From Thiofaba sp039822285 (GTDB lineage Bacteria; Pseudomonadota; Gammaproteobacteria; Halothiobacillales; Halothiobacillaceae): 64,000 bases of DNA. Within the stretch, counting starts at the first letter, position 1. Each line of letters opens with the position of its first letter. Shown one piece after another: positions 32,802-43,670 of the stretch. Made by a program: the position numbers and the translations under genes. The notes under the pieces are model-generated. The model searched no databases. It was given only the letters and a program-made list of their open reading frames with translations, and was not told where the DNA came from. The DNA lies in the NCBI RefSeq assembly GCF_039822285.1, contig NZ_JBAJEY010000002.1, positions 186,001 to 250,000 on the forward strand. Reading direction: 5' to 3'.

Positions 32802-33796
32802 CGGCCCGCCCTCTCATCGCGGGGACGAAGGACGGCACCCAGCGCCAGGCAGGCCAGGTCCGCCGGCTGGCCGGATAGCCGCTGGGTACCGTCGAATACC
32901 TCGGCCAGCGCGATCTCGTGCACGGGCAGGCGCAACTGGTCGCCGAGCTGGCGGGCGAGGTGCGGGATGAACGGCCAGTCCGGTGCCAGCCAGATTTGCC
33001 GCGGCGGGGGATCGGTGAAATGGCTGTCGTAGAAATCCAGCGTGCGTTGGATCTCCAGCACCAGCCCCTCGACCCGGCCGAGGGCGAGACCTTCGCCTTG
33101 CTCAAGGCGGTCCTGTTGCAGCGGATCCCTCCTCTCGGTCCCTTCGAGATGATGAGCCCCGATATTGCTGGAGCGGAACAGGTAGAGTCTGTCGCCACGC
33201 GCCACGATGACGCGCGACCCTTGTGCGCCAATGAACAGGAGGGCGCCGTTCTCCTCCCCCGGCTGAAATCGGGCCAGCAGGTGGCGCAGGACCATGTCCT
33301 TGATGTCGATGGCGGCAAGGGTCATGCCGGAAGCCTTGATCGCATCGCGCAGGGCCCGCATCTGCGAGAGGCGCGCCACCGCGCAGTAGCCGGTCCGCTC
33401 CCCGCCCCGCGCGCGTATGCCCGGCACTTCGACATAATCGAGCACCATGTCATCCACTGGGACAGGGCTGATTTCGCGGGCACGGAACTTGAGCGCGCTG
33501 GCCAGCTCCGCTTCGGGCACGTCAGGCAGCGACAGCTGGAGCAGGCTGGCCAGCTGGGAATTCACGGACACGACGACAGGCAACCCGTCAGCAGACAAAT
33601 CCCGCGCGAGGTCGGCGAAGGCCTGCGGCCACGAAGCCTCGGCCACATGGGGGTGATAGGTACAGGCCTCGATGCGCGGACGAGGGTCGAAAGGGCGGCC
33701 CACCCGCACGGCGAGCATGCCCTGCGCGCCGATGGCGATGCCGACCCGGCCCTGGGCGGATGCCTTTCTCCTTTTCAGAAAGCCTGTCCCAAACAT
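32798..33796 (-). CDS. mshI: MSHA biogenesis protein MshI (PilM-like)
   Basis: The 332-residue cytoplasmic product has the actin-like fold of PilM/GspL. It shows VGIAIGAQGMLAVRV at the N terminus, DMVLDYVEVP in the centre and a final subdomain with PADLACLALGAVLRP. It recruits the pilus machinery to the membrane through MshI2. It is the first gene of the locus here; mshH, which precedes it in Vibrio, is absent. The start ATG at 33796 has a weak ribosome-binding site and lies in a sequence containing TTGGGACAG repeats (33777-33840). Confidence 0.87.
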   Translation of the reverse strand: MFGTGFLKRRKASAQGRVGIAIGAQGMLAVRVGRPFDPRPRIEACTYHPHVAEASWPQAFADLARDLSADGLPVVVSVNSQLASLLQLSLPDVPEAELASALKFRAREISPVPVDDMVLDYVEVPGIRARGGERTGYCAVARLSQMRALRDAIKASGMTLAAIDIKDMVLRHLLARFQPGEENGALLFIGAQGSRVIVARGDRLYLFRSSNIGAHHLEGTERRDPLQQDRLEQGEGLALGRVEGLVLEIQRTLDFYDSHFTDPPPRQIWLAPDWPFIPHLARQLGDQLRLPVHEIALAEVFDGTQRLSGQPADLACLALGAVLRPRDERAGR

Positions 33797-33892
33797 TGTC
33801 GAAGCCTATCCTGTGCCTTGTCGAAAGAGGCTGTCCCAAGGGATTGACGCTTGCCTGCCGATCCAGCGGGCCATGACGGAAAGCCCTTGATG

Positions 33893-34657
33893 TCAGTCGA
33901 AGTCTGCCCAGGCCGGAGCGTGGTCCGACGGGCGTTCCCAACCGCGCGGCGTCTTGTCGATCCCAGCCGCCGTGCAGCGATCGGCCAGCGGCGTGCTTGC
34001 GAGGATCAGGTCGATGCGCAGCCCAAGGTTACGCCGGAAACCGTTCATGCGGTAGTCCCACCAGCTGAAGGTCTTTTCTGGCTGCTCGAAGCGGCGGAAG
34101 ACGTCCACTAGACCGAGGTCGAGCAGGCGGCGCAGGGCCTCGCGCTCGGGGGTGGAGCAGAGGATCTTCTCGCGCCAGGCCTCCGGATCGTGCACATCGC
34201 GATCCTCCGGGGCGATGTTGAAATCGCCGAGAACCACCGTCTCGGGGTGGCGTTGCAACTCGTCGCGGATCCAGTCATGCGCGGCCGCAAGCCAGGCGAG
34301 CTTGTAGGCATATTTCTCGGAACCCACCGCCTCACCGTTGACCACGTACAGGTTGATGACCCGGAGGTTGCCGACGGTAACCGCCAGCACGCGGCGCTGG
34401 TGATCCTCGAAGCCCGGGATGTCGGTCACCACGTCCGCAAGGGGCTGGCGTGCCAGCACCGCCACGCCGTTGTAGGTCGGCTGGCCCGAGAATACCGCCT
34501 CATACCCGAGCGCACGGAAGGCCTCCTGCGGAAAGAGATCGTCGGTCAGTTTGGTCTCCTGCAGGGCGAGGATGTCGGGCTGCTCGGTCTTGAGCCAGTC
34601 GAGCACCTGCGGCAGGCGCACACGCAGGGAGTTCACGTTCCAGGTGGCGATCTTCAT
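33893..34657 (-). CDS. xth: Exodeoxyribonuclease III / AP endonuclease
   Basis: The 254-residue product is a class II AP endonuclease of the ExoIII family, which cuts DNA at abasic sites and removes 3' nucleotides. It has MKIATWNVNSLR, LQETKL with the metal-binding Glu, GDFNIAPEDRDV with the active Asn, and the final SDHAP with the catalytic His. The length is typical. I chose ATG at 34657, which gives the family N terminus. It is separated from mshI by about 96 bases, so it is likely not part of the MSHA transcript. Confidence 0.95.
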   Translation of the reverse strand: MKIATWNVNSLRVRLPQVLDWLKTEQPDILALQETKLTDDLFPQEAFRALGYEAVFSGQPTYNGVAVLARQPLADVVTDIPGFEDHQRRVLAVTVGNLRVINLYVVNGEAVGSEKYAYKLAWLAAAHDWIRDELQRHPETVVLGDFNIAPEDRDVHDPEAWREKILCSTPEREALRRLLDLGLVDVFRRFEQPEKTFSWWDYRMNGFRRNLGLRIDLILASTPLADRCTAAGIDKTPRGWERPSDHAPAWADFD

Positions 34658-34708
34658 CGTCAGTACATCGGCGGTGAGTGGGGGCGGCGTATTGTTCCAC
34701 ATCCGCCC

Positions 34709-35614
34709 TCATCCTGCCGGCACCCCTTCGGTCACAAGGTGGACGAGGACCCCGAGCGCGGCCAGCGCGGCCACCAGCCACAGCCAGGCATGAAGGCGCA
34801 GGCGCCGGGCCAGTTGCTGCTGGTCATGGGTGGAGAGGAGAAACGGCCTGCCCTGCGGATCGGCGCGCAGCAGATGGGTCTGCGGCAGGAGGGCCTGTTC
34901 CTGCTGGAGGTCGTGCGCATGCCGCTGGGCCGCCTCGCGCAAGGCGGCAAACTCCACCTCGTCCAGGCGGCCATCCCCGTTGGCATCGAAGCGTTGGCGC
35001 AGCGAAGGGTCGTTTTTCCAGGCAATCACGAGGTCGCGCGTGATCTCCTGCGGGCTCACCTGCAATCCGTCCACACTCGTGAACCAGCCCAGGGCATAGA
35101 GGCGCTCGCCGGCCTGGATCATCTCCTCGGTGTAGCGGTAGTCGCCAGCATTCATCCACGGGGCGCTCAAGCCACCCCCTGGCTGGGGCGTGGCACCCAA
35201 CCAGGTACGGCGAAAGGCGGGTTCGACGATGGCCCCATCGGGATCGATCACGCACTCGCCCGTGCCGTCGTCGAGCAGGAACAGGCTGGAGCTGGTGCCC
35301 TGCCGGACCACAACCCAGCGGGTACCATCATCATCCTTCTCTTTCTTTTCCACCTTGAAGCGCCACCAGGCGCATGCGGTGTGGCTCAGTGGGGAGAGGA
35401 TCGGCGGACCGTCCATCAGCCGGGCCTGCCCGATCAGCTCCACATACCCTTGGGTGGCCGAGCGGATCCGTGAGGTGGGGGTGTCTTCCATCACCCGCCG
35501 GCGGGCCTGCAGGCGCAGAAAACGGGCCATGCCGATCAGGAACAACCCGCCAAGGAAGAGCAGCAGAAAACCGAATTCAGGATCGCGCGCGATCGCATCG
35601 ACCAGGGCCTGCAC
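34709..35614 (-). CDS. GIDE-domain membrane protein with an EF-hand
   Basis: The 301-residue product has membrane segments near residues 16-35 and 275-295. The central region (about 70-170, ILSPLSHTACAWWRFKVEKKEK, then VVVRQGTSSSLFLLDDGTGECVIDPDGA) matches the GIDE (E3 ubiquitin-ligase-like) domain known from mitochondrial MUL1 and bacterial relatives. An EF-hand-like calcium loop (DANGDGRLDEVEF) follows near residue 208-220. The bacterial role is unknown. It is next to lemA (16 bases apart), a pairing often seen for GIDE proteins. Confidence 0.8.
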   Translation of the reverse strand: MQALVDAIARDPEFGFLLLFLGGLFLIGMARFLRLQARRRVMEDTPTSRIRSATQGYVELIGQARLMDGPPILSPLSHTACAWWRFKVEKKEKDDDGTRWVVVRQGTSSSLFLLDDGTGECVIDPDGAIVEPAFRRTWLGATPQPGGGLSAPWMNAGDYRYTEEMIQAGERLYALGWFTSVDGLQVSPQEITRDLVIAWKNDPSLRQRFDANGDGRLDEVEFAALREAAQRHAHDLQQEQALLPQTHLLRADPQGRPFLLSTHDQQQLARRLRLHAWLWLVAALAALGVLVHLVTEGVPAG

Positions 35615-35629
35615 GGCGCGTGGCCTTCC

Positions 35630-36208
35630 TTAGTGCTGGCCGAACAGGGCCCTCAGGTCGACATCGGCCTTTTCTTCGTCCGCGAATTCGAGCAGTTCGA
35701 AGGGCTTGAAGGCAAACAGGCGGGCGATGATCACATCCGGGAACTGCTCGATGCGCACATTGTTGGCATTGACCGCCTCGTTGTAGAACTCGCGCCGGTC
35801 AGCAATCGAGCTTTCCAGGCCGGAGATGCGTGCCTGCAGATGCTGGAAGGTCTCGTTGGCCTTCAGTTCCGGATAGGCCTCGGCCACCGCGAACAGGCTG
35901 CCGAGCCCTAAGCGCAACTGGCCCTCGGCCTGGCCCAGGTCACGCAGGTCATGCGCCTCGCGCGCGGCCTGCACCTGGTTGCGGGCACGCATGACCCGCT
36001 CCAGGGTCTCCTGCTCGAATTTCATGTACTGGCGGCAGGTCTCGACCAGCTTGGGCAGCTCGTCGTGGCGCTGTTTGAGCAGCACGTCGATGTTGGCCCA
36101 GGCCTTGCTCACCCCGTGTTTGAGACTGACCAGGTTGTTGTAGATCAAAACCCCGTACAGCAGCAGGGCGCCGATCAGGGCCAGGGTGACGATCAGGGCG
36201 ATGCTCAC
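35630..36208 (-). CDS. lemA: LemA family membrane protein
   Basis: The 192-residue product has an N-terminal membrane helix (about 3-22), then the LemA signature YNNLVSLKHGVSKAWANIDVLLKQRHDELPKL in two parts, and the C-terminal EFYNEAVNANNVRIEQFPDVIIA segment. Function in bacteria is poorly known; LemA proteins form four-helix bundles at the membrane. It precedes the GIDE/EF-hand gene on one transcript. Confidence 0.93.
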   Translation of the reverse strand: MSIALIVTLALIGALLLYGVLIYNNLVSLKHGVSKAWANIDVLLKQRHDELPKLVETCRQYMKFEQETLERVMRARNQVQAAREAHDLRDLGQAEGQLRLGLGSLFAVAEAYPELKANETFQHLQARISGLESSIADRREFYNEAVNANNVRIEQFPDVIIARLFAFKPFELLEFADEEKADVDLRALFGQH

Positions 36209-36246
36209 AGGCTTACTCCTTGAAATGCGCTGAATTGTGGCATGTT

Positions 36247-36344
36247 CCCTCCCCCCTGGCGGGGGAGGGTTAGGGAGAGGGGGCTGTGCGTTTCACTGAA
36301 TGATCACCCTCTCCCCCACCCCCTCCCCCTTCAAGGGGGAGGGG
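36247..36344. repeat. C/T-rich palindromic repeat, copy 2
   Basis: The 215-base gap between lemA and gyrB (36209-36423) holds two hairpins in inverted order: 36247-36269 (CCCTCCCCC/GGGGGAGGG) and 36320-36344 (ten-base stem CCCCTCCCCC with loop TTCAA). They are joined by GGGAGAGGG and its near complement CCCTCTCCC. The whole element is an imperfect palindrome of about 98 bases, probably a dispersed non-coding repeat. Confidence 0.75.
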
Positions 36345-36393
36345 AGATGATTCATTCATCCCTTACCCTTCTCGTTGAGCATAGCAGGATACG

Positions 36394-36417
36394 AAAAAGG
36401 CCCGTTGAACGGGCCTT
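36394..36417 (-). terminator. Intrinsic terminator of gyrB
   Basis: On the minus strand, just after the gyrB stop, AAGGCCCGTT and AACGGGCCTT (36397-36417) form a stem that is followed by TTTTT (36398-36394). This is a classical intrinsic terminator ending the dnaA-dnaN-recF-gyrB run. Confidence 0.9.
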
Positions 36418-36423
36418 GATGTT

Positions 36424-38847
<2,424 letters not shown>

Positions 38848-38882
38848 GGTTCGTGCGACCGGGAAATGATCAAACTTTTGCA

Positions 38883-39950
38883 TCATAGCACGCTGATGTT
38901 TCCAGCCTGCACGATGAAGTTCCGGGTGGAGGAGGGCAGCCAGGGGGCAAGCTCACCGCCCTCAAGGGCGGTGAGCAGGATCTGCCCGCCCAGGCCGGTC
39001 AGCTGCTGGAGCAGGTGCTCGCGGTGCCGGTCGTCCAGTTCGGCGGCAAGGTCGTCGAGCAGGATCACGGGCAGGGTCTGCCGCTCGGCATGGTAGGACT
39101 CGGCCAGGCTCAGCAGCATCAGGGTGGCGAGGGTCTTCTGCTGGCCGCGGGAGAGCACCTCCTTCGCCTCGCGCCCTGCAAGCTGCAGGCGCAGCTCGGC
39201 CCGGTGCGGACCCTGCGCGGTGAAACCCTGCTCCCGATCCCGCATCCGCGTGCGCTGCAGCACCTCCAGCAAGGGTTCGCCACGGCTCCAGCCGGAATGC
39301 AGCGACCAGGCAAAGCCAGCAAATTCACCCAACTCGACCAGGCGGCGTTCGAGCTGCCCCATCAGCCGCTCGGCCGCCTCGCACCGAAGGCCCGCCACCA
39401 CCTCCCCCGCCTGGGCAAGGGGCTCATCCCAGGCCGCAAGCTGGCGGGGGTCCGTGCGCAGGGCGGCGTTGCGCTGCTTGAGCAGGCGCTGGTAGCGCAT
39501 CCACTCGGCAAAGAAGGACGGACGGGTATGGAACAGCCACCAGTCGAGATAACGCCGCCGCAGCGAGGGTCCGCCCTGCACCAGCTGGTCGCTGTCGGCA
39601 TGCAGGGCAATGACGGCGAGATGGCGCGCAAGATCCGACAGCCGTTCCGCCGGTGCTGCATCCAGACGCAGGGCGAGTCCCGCCGCGCCCTTGCTCAGGC
39701 CGATCCGGTGATGGGTATCACCCTCCTTCACCCGTGCGGCGAGGATCAGCTCCGCCTGGTCATGCTGGCGGAGGGTCTCGAGCTGGATGGTACGGAAGGA
39801 GCGTCCGGTGGCCAGCACGTGCACGGCCTCGAGCACGCTGGTCTTGCCCGCGCCGTTGCTGCCGCAGAACAGGTTGATGCCAGGGGCGAGATCCAGCTCC
39901 GCCTGCCCGATGGAGCGCAGGTGCCGGATCGTGAGCTGTTCGATGATCAT
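38883..39950 (-). CDS. recF: DNA repair and recombination protein RecF
   Basis: RecF is an SMC-like ATPase that loads RecA at gaps with RecO and RecR. The 355-residue product has Walker A GSNGAGKT at residues 30-37, the signature LSRGQQKTLATLMLL and Walker B LPVILLDDLAAELD. It lies between dnaN and gyrB in the standard order, 36 bases before the gyrB start, and is probably transcribed with them. Confidence 0.97.
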   Translation of the reverse strand: MIIEQLTIRHLRSIGQAELDLAPGINLFCGSNGAGKTSVLEAVHVLATGRSFRTIQLETLRQHDQAELILAARVKEGDTHHRIGLSKGAAGLALRLDAAPAERLSDLARHLAVIALHADSDQLVQGGPSLRRRYLDWWLFHTRPSFFAEWMRYQRLLKQRNAALRTDPRQLAAWDEPLAQAGEVVAGLRCEAAERLMGQLERRLVELGEFAGFAWSLHSGWSRGEPLLEVLQRTRMRDREQGFTAQGPHRAELRLQLAGREAKEVLSRGQQKTLATLMLLSLAESYHAERQTLPVILLDDLAAELDDRHREHLLQQLTGLGGQILLTALEGGELAPWLPSSTRNFIVQAGNISVL

Positions 39951-39993
39951 GCCCGGCTGGCGGGTCTCCCCGGCAGGTTCAATGCCGCTGGGC

Positions 39994-41100
39994 TCACAGA
40001 CGCATCGGCATGATCACGTAGGTGCAACGCATGCCGTCGGGGCCATCGTGGTGGATGACCCCGCTGCTCTCGGCATTGCGCAGCTCCAGGGTGACTTCCG
40101 CATCCTGCAGGGTGTTCAGCACATCGAGCAGGTAGGCGATGTTGAAACCGATGGTGAGCGCCTCGCCCTGGTACTCGGCGAGCAATTCCTCACGGGAATT
40201 TTCCCGCTCCGGGTTCTGCGTCTCGATGGAGAGCAGGTCCCCTTCGAGGGTGAAGCGGGCGCCCTTGAACTTCTCGCTGGAGAGGATGGAAGCCCGGGTC
40301 AGGGCCTGGCGCAGGGCCTCGCGGCCGATCGTCAGGCGCTTGTCGCTGCTGGTCGGGATCACGCGCTGGTAGTCCGGGAACCGGCCATCCACCAGTTTGC
40401 TGGTCAGGCGCAGGGTCCCCATGTCCACCCGCAGGTGGTTGGCATCCACCTCGATGCGCGCCTCGGCATCCCCCTCACCGAGCAGGCGCTGGAGTTCGAG
40501 CACGCCCTTGCGCGGCACGATCACCTGACGCACCTCGCCAAGCGAGAGCTCGGCCGGCGCCTCGCACAGGGCCAGGCGGTGACCGTCGGTGGTTGCACCA
40601 CGCAGGGCATTCGGTGCGAGTTCGAGCAGCATGCCGTTGAGGTAGTAGCGCACGTCCTGTTGGGCCATGGCGAAGGCGACGTGCTGGATGATGTTCTTCA
40701 GCACACCCTGGCGGATGACCAGCGACTGGGGATCACGCAGGGCCTCGATGCGCGGAAAGTCCTCCGCCGGCAGGGTGGCCAGCTGGAAGCGGCTGCGTTC
40801 GGCCTGGATCACGGCCTGGCTGCCATCGGTGCTCAGGGTGATGTCGCAGCCTTCGGGCAGGTTACGGCAGATGTCGAGCAGCTTGCGTGCGGGGATGGTG
40901 GTGGCGCCTTCCTGATCGACCAGCACGCTGATTTCAGTCACCAGCTCCATTTCCAGGTCCGTGGCGGTGAGGCGCACGGTATTGGCGGAGGCCTCGATCA
41001 GGAGGTTGCCGAGGATGGGCAGGGTCTGGCGGCGTTCCACGGCGCCCATGACCTGATGGATCGCAGGCAGAAAGGTCTCTCTGGGAAGGCTCAGGCGCAT
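39994..41100 (-). CDS. dnaN: DNA polymerase III beta subunit (sliding clamp)
   Basis: The 368-residue length and three repeated clamp domains (about 1-120, 127-245, 246-366) are typical. Recognisable segments are VERRQTLPILGNLLIEA near the start and the C-terminal VIMPMRL of the peptide-binding pocket. The clamp tethers polymerase to DNA. A 262-base gap with DnaA boxes lies between it and dnaA. Confidence 0.98.
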   Translation of the reverse strand: MRLSLPRETFLPAIHQVMGAVERRQTLPILGNLLIEASANTVRLTATDLEMELVTEISVLVDQEGATTIPARKLLDICRNLPEGCDITLSTDGSQAVIQAERSRFQLATLPAEDFPRIEALRDPQSLVIRQGVLKNIIQHVAFAMAQQDVRYYLNGMLLELAPNALRGATTDGHRLALCEAPAELSLGEVRQVIVPRKGVLELQRLLGEGDAEARIEVDANHLRVDMGTLRLTSKLVDGRFPDYQRVIPTSSDKRLTIGREALRQALTRASILSSEKFKGARFTLEGDLLSIETQNPERENSREELLAEYQGEALTIGFNIAYLLDVLNTLQDAEVTLELRNAESSGVIHHDGPDGMRCTYVIMPMRL

Positions 41101-41362
41101 GGTGGCTCCTTGTTAACAAAAGCAAGCTATTTATGGATAAAAGAGAAAGTGATGACGCTGTTGTAGCTGTCGTCCCGCTGTGGACAAAGCGAAAAATCCC
41201 TTTTGTTTCATCATCTAACGAAATATTTCCTGGTGGATGGGGGATGCGATCTGTGCATGGGCATGCTGCTCGCAATCTGTGGATAACTGTGCATGGATTT
41301 CATCCACAGCGCTGTTCCATGCTTCATCCACAGCGTGATCCACGTTTTCATCCACTACGGAC
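41101..41362. other. dnaA-dnaN intergenic region with a DnaA-box array
   Basis: The gap holds boxes resembling TTATCCACA: 41278-41286 (perfect, reverse), 41179-41187 (reverse, TTGTCCACA), 41132-41140 (reverse, one mismatch). On the plus strand there are TCATCCACA at 41300-41308 and 41324-41332, TGATCCACG at 41336-41344 and TCATCCACT at 41348-41356. The last three are exactly 12 bases apart. AT-rich stretches at 41102-41160 and 41185-41232 could unwind. This is one candidate for oriC; otherwise it is a regulatory DnaA-binding region. Confidence 0.75.
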
Positions 41363-42727
41363 TCAACCGCTGCTCAGGGTGCGCAGGAGGGTGATGTAGT
41401 CCTCGGCGAGGCGCGAATCGCTCTCGCGCAATTCGGCGATCTTGCGGCAGGCGTGGATGACGGTGGTGTGGTCGCGACCACCGAAGGCCTGGCCGATCTC
41501 GGGCAGGCTGTGGTTGGTCAACTCCTTGGCCAGCGCCATGGCCATCTGCCTTGGGCGGGTGATCGAGCGGCTGCGGCGCTCGGAGAGCAGGTCATCCACC
41601 TTGAGCTTGTAGTACTGGGCCACGGTCTTCTGGATGTTGTCGATTGTGACCAGTCGATCCTGCAGGGCAATCAGGTCCTTGAGCGCCTCGCGGGTGAAGT
41701 CGAGGGTGATCGGACGGCCGGTGAACTGGCTGCTGGCCATCACGCGGCGCAGCGCCCCTTCGAGCTCGCGAATGTTGGAGCGGATGCGCTTGGCGATGAA
41801 GAAGGCGACCTCACTCGGCAACTCGATGCCCGATTGTTCGGCCTTGCTCTGCAGGATCGCGACCCGGGTCTCGAGCTCCGGCGGTTCGATGGCGACGGTC
41901 AGGCCCCAGCCGAAGCGGGACTTCAGGCGCTCTTCCAGACCCTCGATCTCCTTCGGATAGCGGTCGCAGGACATGACGATCTGCTGGCCGTTCTCCATCA
42001 GGGCGTTGAAGGTGTGGAAAAACTCCTCCTGCGAGCGGTCCTTGCCGGCAAAGAACTGGATGTCGTCGATCAAAAGCAGGTTCAGCGAGCGGTAGAACTG
42101 TTTGAACTCGTTGATCGCGTTGTGCTGGATGGCGCGGATCATGTCCTGCACATAGCGCTCGGAATGCAGGTAGAGCACCCGGGCGCTTGGATTGTTGGCC
42201 AGCATCTGGTTGCCAATGGCGTGCATCAGGTGGGTCTTGCCAAGGCCCACCCCGCCATAGATGAACAGCGGGTTGTAGCCACCGCCGGGATTCTCTGCCA
42301 CCTGCACGGCGGCCGCGCGGGCCAGCTGGTTGGACTTGCCGCCGACGAATGAGGTGAAGGTGAAGGACGGATTCAGGTTGTGCGCCGCGCTCTCCTCGCG
42401 CGGTGCAGCGCGCCGTTCGGCCGTGACGACCGGTGTCACGTTTGCCGCGGGGGCAGGGGCCGCGGGACTGCGCGGGCGCGGTGAACTGCCGACCTCGAGA
42501 CTGACTTTGAACCCGTCGTTGCCGCTTGCGCCGCGTGCGAGGCTCTCGATGCGGGCAAGGAAGTTCTGCCTCACCCAGTCCTGCACGAAGCGGTTCGGGG
42601 CGAGCAGGCGCAGGTGCCCGTCCTCCTCGATGGCTTGCAGGGGGCGGATCCAGGTGTTGAGTTGCTGTTCGGGGAGTTCACTGGCCAGTTGGGCCTGGCA
42701 GTGCGACCAGAGGGGGAGGTTGCTCAA
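41363..42727 (-). CDS. dnaA: Chromosomal replication initiator DnaA
   Basis: DnaA binds DnaA boxes and opens oriC. The 454-residue product has the N-terminal domain I (LWSHCQAQLASELPEQQLNTWI), a variable Pro/Ala-rich linker (about 80-115), the AAA core with Walker A GGVGLGKT at about 158-165 and DDIQFFAGK (Walker B), and the C-terminal DNA-binding domain with GGRDHTTV. The ATG at 42727 lies after DnaA boxes at 42777-42797, which suggests autoregulation. Confidence 0.98.
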   Translation of the reverse strand: MSNLPLWSHCQAQLASELPEQQLNTWIRPLQAIEEDGHLRLLAPNRFVQDWVRQNFLARIESLARGASGNDGFKVSLEVGSSPRPRSPAAPAPAANVTPVVTAERRAAPREESAAHNLNPSFTFTSFVGGKSNQLARAAAVQVAENPGGGYNPLFIYGGVGLGKTHLMHAIGNQMLANNPSARVLYLHSERYVQDMIRAIQHNAINEFKQFYRSLNLLLIDDIQFFAGKDRSQEEFFHTFNALMENGQQIVMSCDRYPKEIEGLEERLKSRFGWGLTVAIEPPELETRVAILQSKAEQSGIELPSEVAFFIAKRIRSNIRELEGALRRVMASSQFTGRPITLDFTREALKDLIALQDRLVTIDNIQKTVAQYYKLKVDDLLSERRSRSITRPRQMAMALAKELTNHSLPEIGQAFGGRDHTTVIHACRKIAELRESDSRLAEDYITLLRTLSSG

Positions 42728-42898
42728 GGAAGGGTTCTCTTGCGCGTGTCGTCTAAAGACGGCTTATCTTAACCTTTTATCCACAGCCTCATCCACAAAG
42801 GTTTTGCTCGGCTTGGTCATTGATCATTGACCCGGTGGGCATTTTTGGCTTTAATCCGCGGTTTGCTATCCGCTCGTCCCTTCGCAGGGGTCTTGATC
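42728..42898. other. rpmH-dnaA divergent intergenic region with DnaA boxes (oriC candidate)
   Basis: This 171-base gap separates divergent dnaA and rpmH. It contains a perfect TTATCCACA at 42777-42785 and TCATCCACA at 42789-42797, again 12 bases apart. In pseudomonads oriC lies in this position. Too few boxes are visible to prove it here, and the region on the other side of dnaA has more of them. Confidence 0.6.
42827..42855 (+). promoter_or_regulatory. Promoter of rpmH
   Basis: A -35 TTGACC (42827-42832) and a -10 TTTAAT (42850-42855) are separated by 17 bases, close to the sigma-70 consensus. Transcription would start about 35 bases before the rpmH ATG at 42899. Confidence 0.65.
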
Positions 42899-43033
42899 AT
42901 GAAAAGAACGTTCCAACCCAGCATCATCCATCGTAAGCGCACCCACGGTTTCCGTGCCCGCATGAAGACCCGTGGCGGTCGTGCCGTTCTCAACGCTCGT
43001 CGCGCCAAAGGCCGCAAGCGTCTGTCCGCCTGA
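42899..43033 (+). CDS. rpmH: Ribosomal protein L34
   Basis: The 44-residue product (MKRTFQPSIIHRKRTHGFRA...) is the highly basic ribosomal protein L34 of the 50S subunit, near-identical in pattern to others. The ATG at 42899 defines the conserved N terminus; a longer in-frame reading from 42827 runs over the promoter and is rejected. It is followed after 29 bases by rnpA. Confidence 0.98.
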   Translation: MKRTFQPSIIHRKRTHGFRARMKTRGGRAVLNARRAKGRKRLSA

Positions 43034-43062
43034 TTCCCGTCGGATCTCTGACGGGCGCCTAC

Positions 43063-43419
43063 GTGGAAACGTCCTTTCCCAAGCGTGCGCGCCTGCTCAG
43101 GCCGGCAGAATTCAAGAACGTGTTTGCCGACCCCGTGCGCGTTTCGCGCAACGGGGTCGTTGTGCTTGCGCGCCGCAATGAGCTGGGTTTCGCCCGCCTT
43201 GGCCTCGCCGTCGCCAAGCGCCACGTTCGGCGTGCGCACGAGCGCAACCGGATCAAGCGCCTGGCGCGCGAGACCTTCCGTCAGCATGCCTTGCGCGGCT
43301 GCGGCATGGATTGCGTGCTGCTCACCCGTGCCGGGGTCGAGCAGGTGACCAATGGCGAATTGCGTGCCGCGCTGAATTTCGCCTGGCAGAGGCTGCTCGA
43401 CCGATGCGCCGAGTCCTGA
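43063..43419 (+). CDS. rnpA: Ribonuclease P protein component
   Basis: RnpA is the protein cofactor of RNase P, which matures the 5' ends of tRNAs. The 118-residue basic product contains the signature RNRIKRLARETFR near residue 60-75. The best start is GTG at 43063 (METSFPKRARLL). It overlaps yidD by 16 bases and lies in the standard rpmH-rnpA-yidD-yidC-mnmE order. Confidence 0.95.
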   Translation: METSFPKRARLLRPAEFKNVFADPVRVSRNGVVVLARRNELGFARLGLAVAKRHVRRAHERNRIKRLARETFRQHALRGCGMDCVLLTRAGVEQVTNGELRAALNFAWQRLLDRCAES

Positions 43420-43670
43420 TTGCCCTGGTCAAGGCCTATCGCCTGCTGCTGAGCCCTTTTCTCGGGCATCACTGCCGGTTCGAGCCGACCTGTTCCTGTT
43501 ATGCTATCGACGCGCTCCAGCATCACGGCGCCCTGCGTGGCAGCTGGCTGACCGTGAAACGCCTGCTGCGTTGTCATCCCTTCAGCCCCGGCGGGTATGA
43601 TCCCGTCCCCGAGCCCCAAGACAAGCCCAATCATGGACAGCCAACGCCTCATTCTGATCATCGCGTTTAG
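43404..43670 (+). CDS. yidD: Membrane protein insertion efficiency factor YidD
   Basis: The 88-residue product has the YidD pattern: RVLIALVKAYRLLLSPFLGHHCRFEPTC in two parts, then SCYAIDALQHHG and KRLLRCHPFSPGGYDPVP. It probably helps YidC-dependent insertion of inner-membrane proteins. The ATG at 43404 overlaps the rnpA end by 16 bases, and the gene overlaps the start of yidC by 38 bases. Confidence 0.95.
   Translation: MRRVLIALVKAYRLLLSPFLGHHCRFEPTCSCYAIDALQHHGALRGSWLTVKRLLRCHPFSPGGYDPVPEPQDKPNHGQPTPHSDHRV

Noticed and set aside
41101..42898. CRISPR-like repeats
   Set aside because: The repeated TCATCCACA units are DnaA boxes of nine bases, not repeats with uniform spacers. No CRISPR array is seen anywhere.
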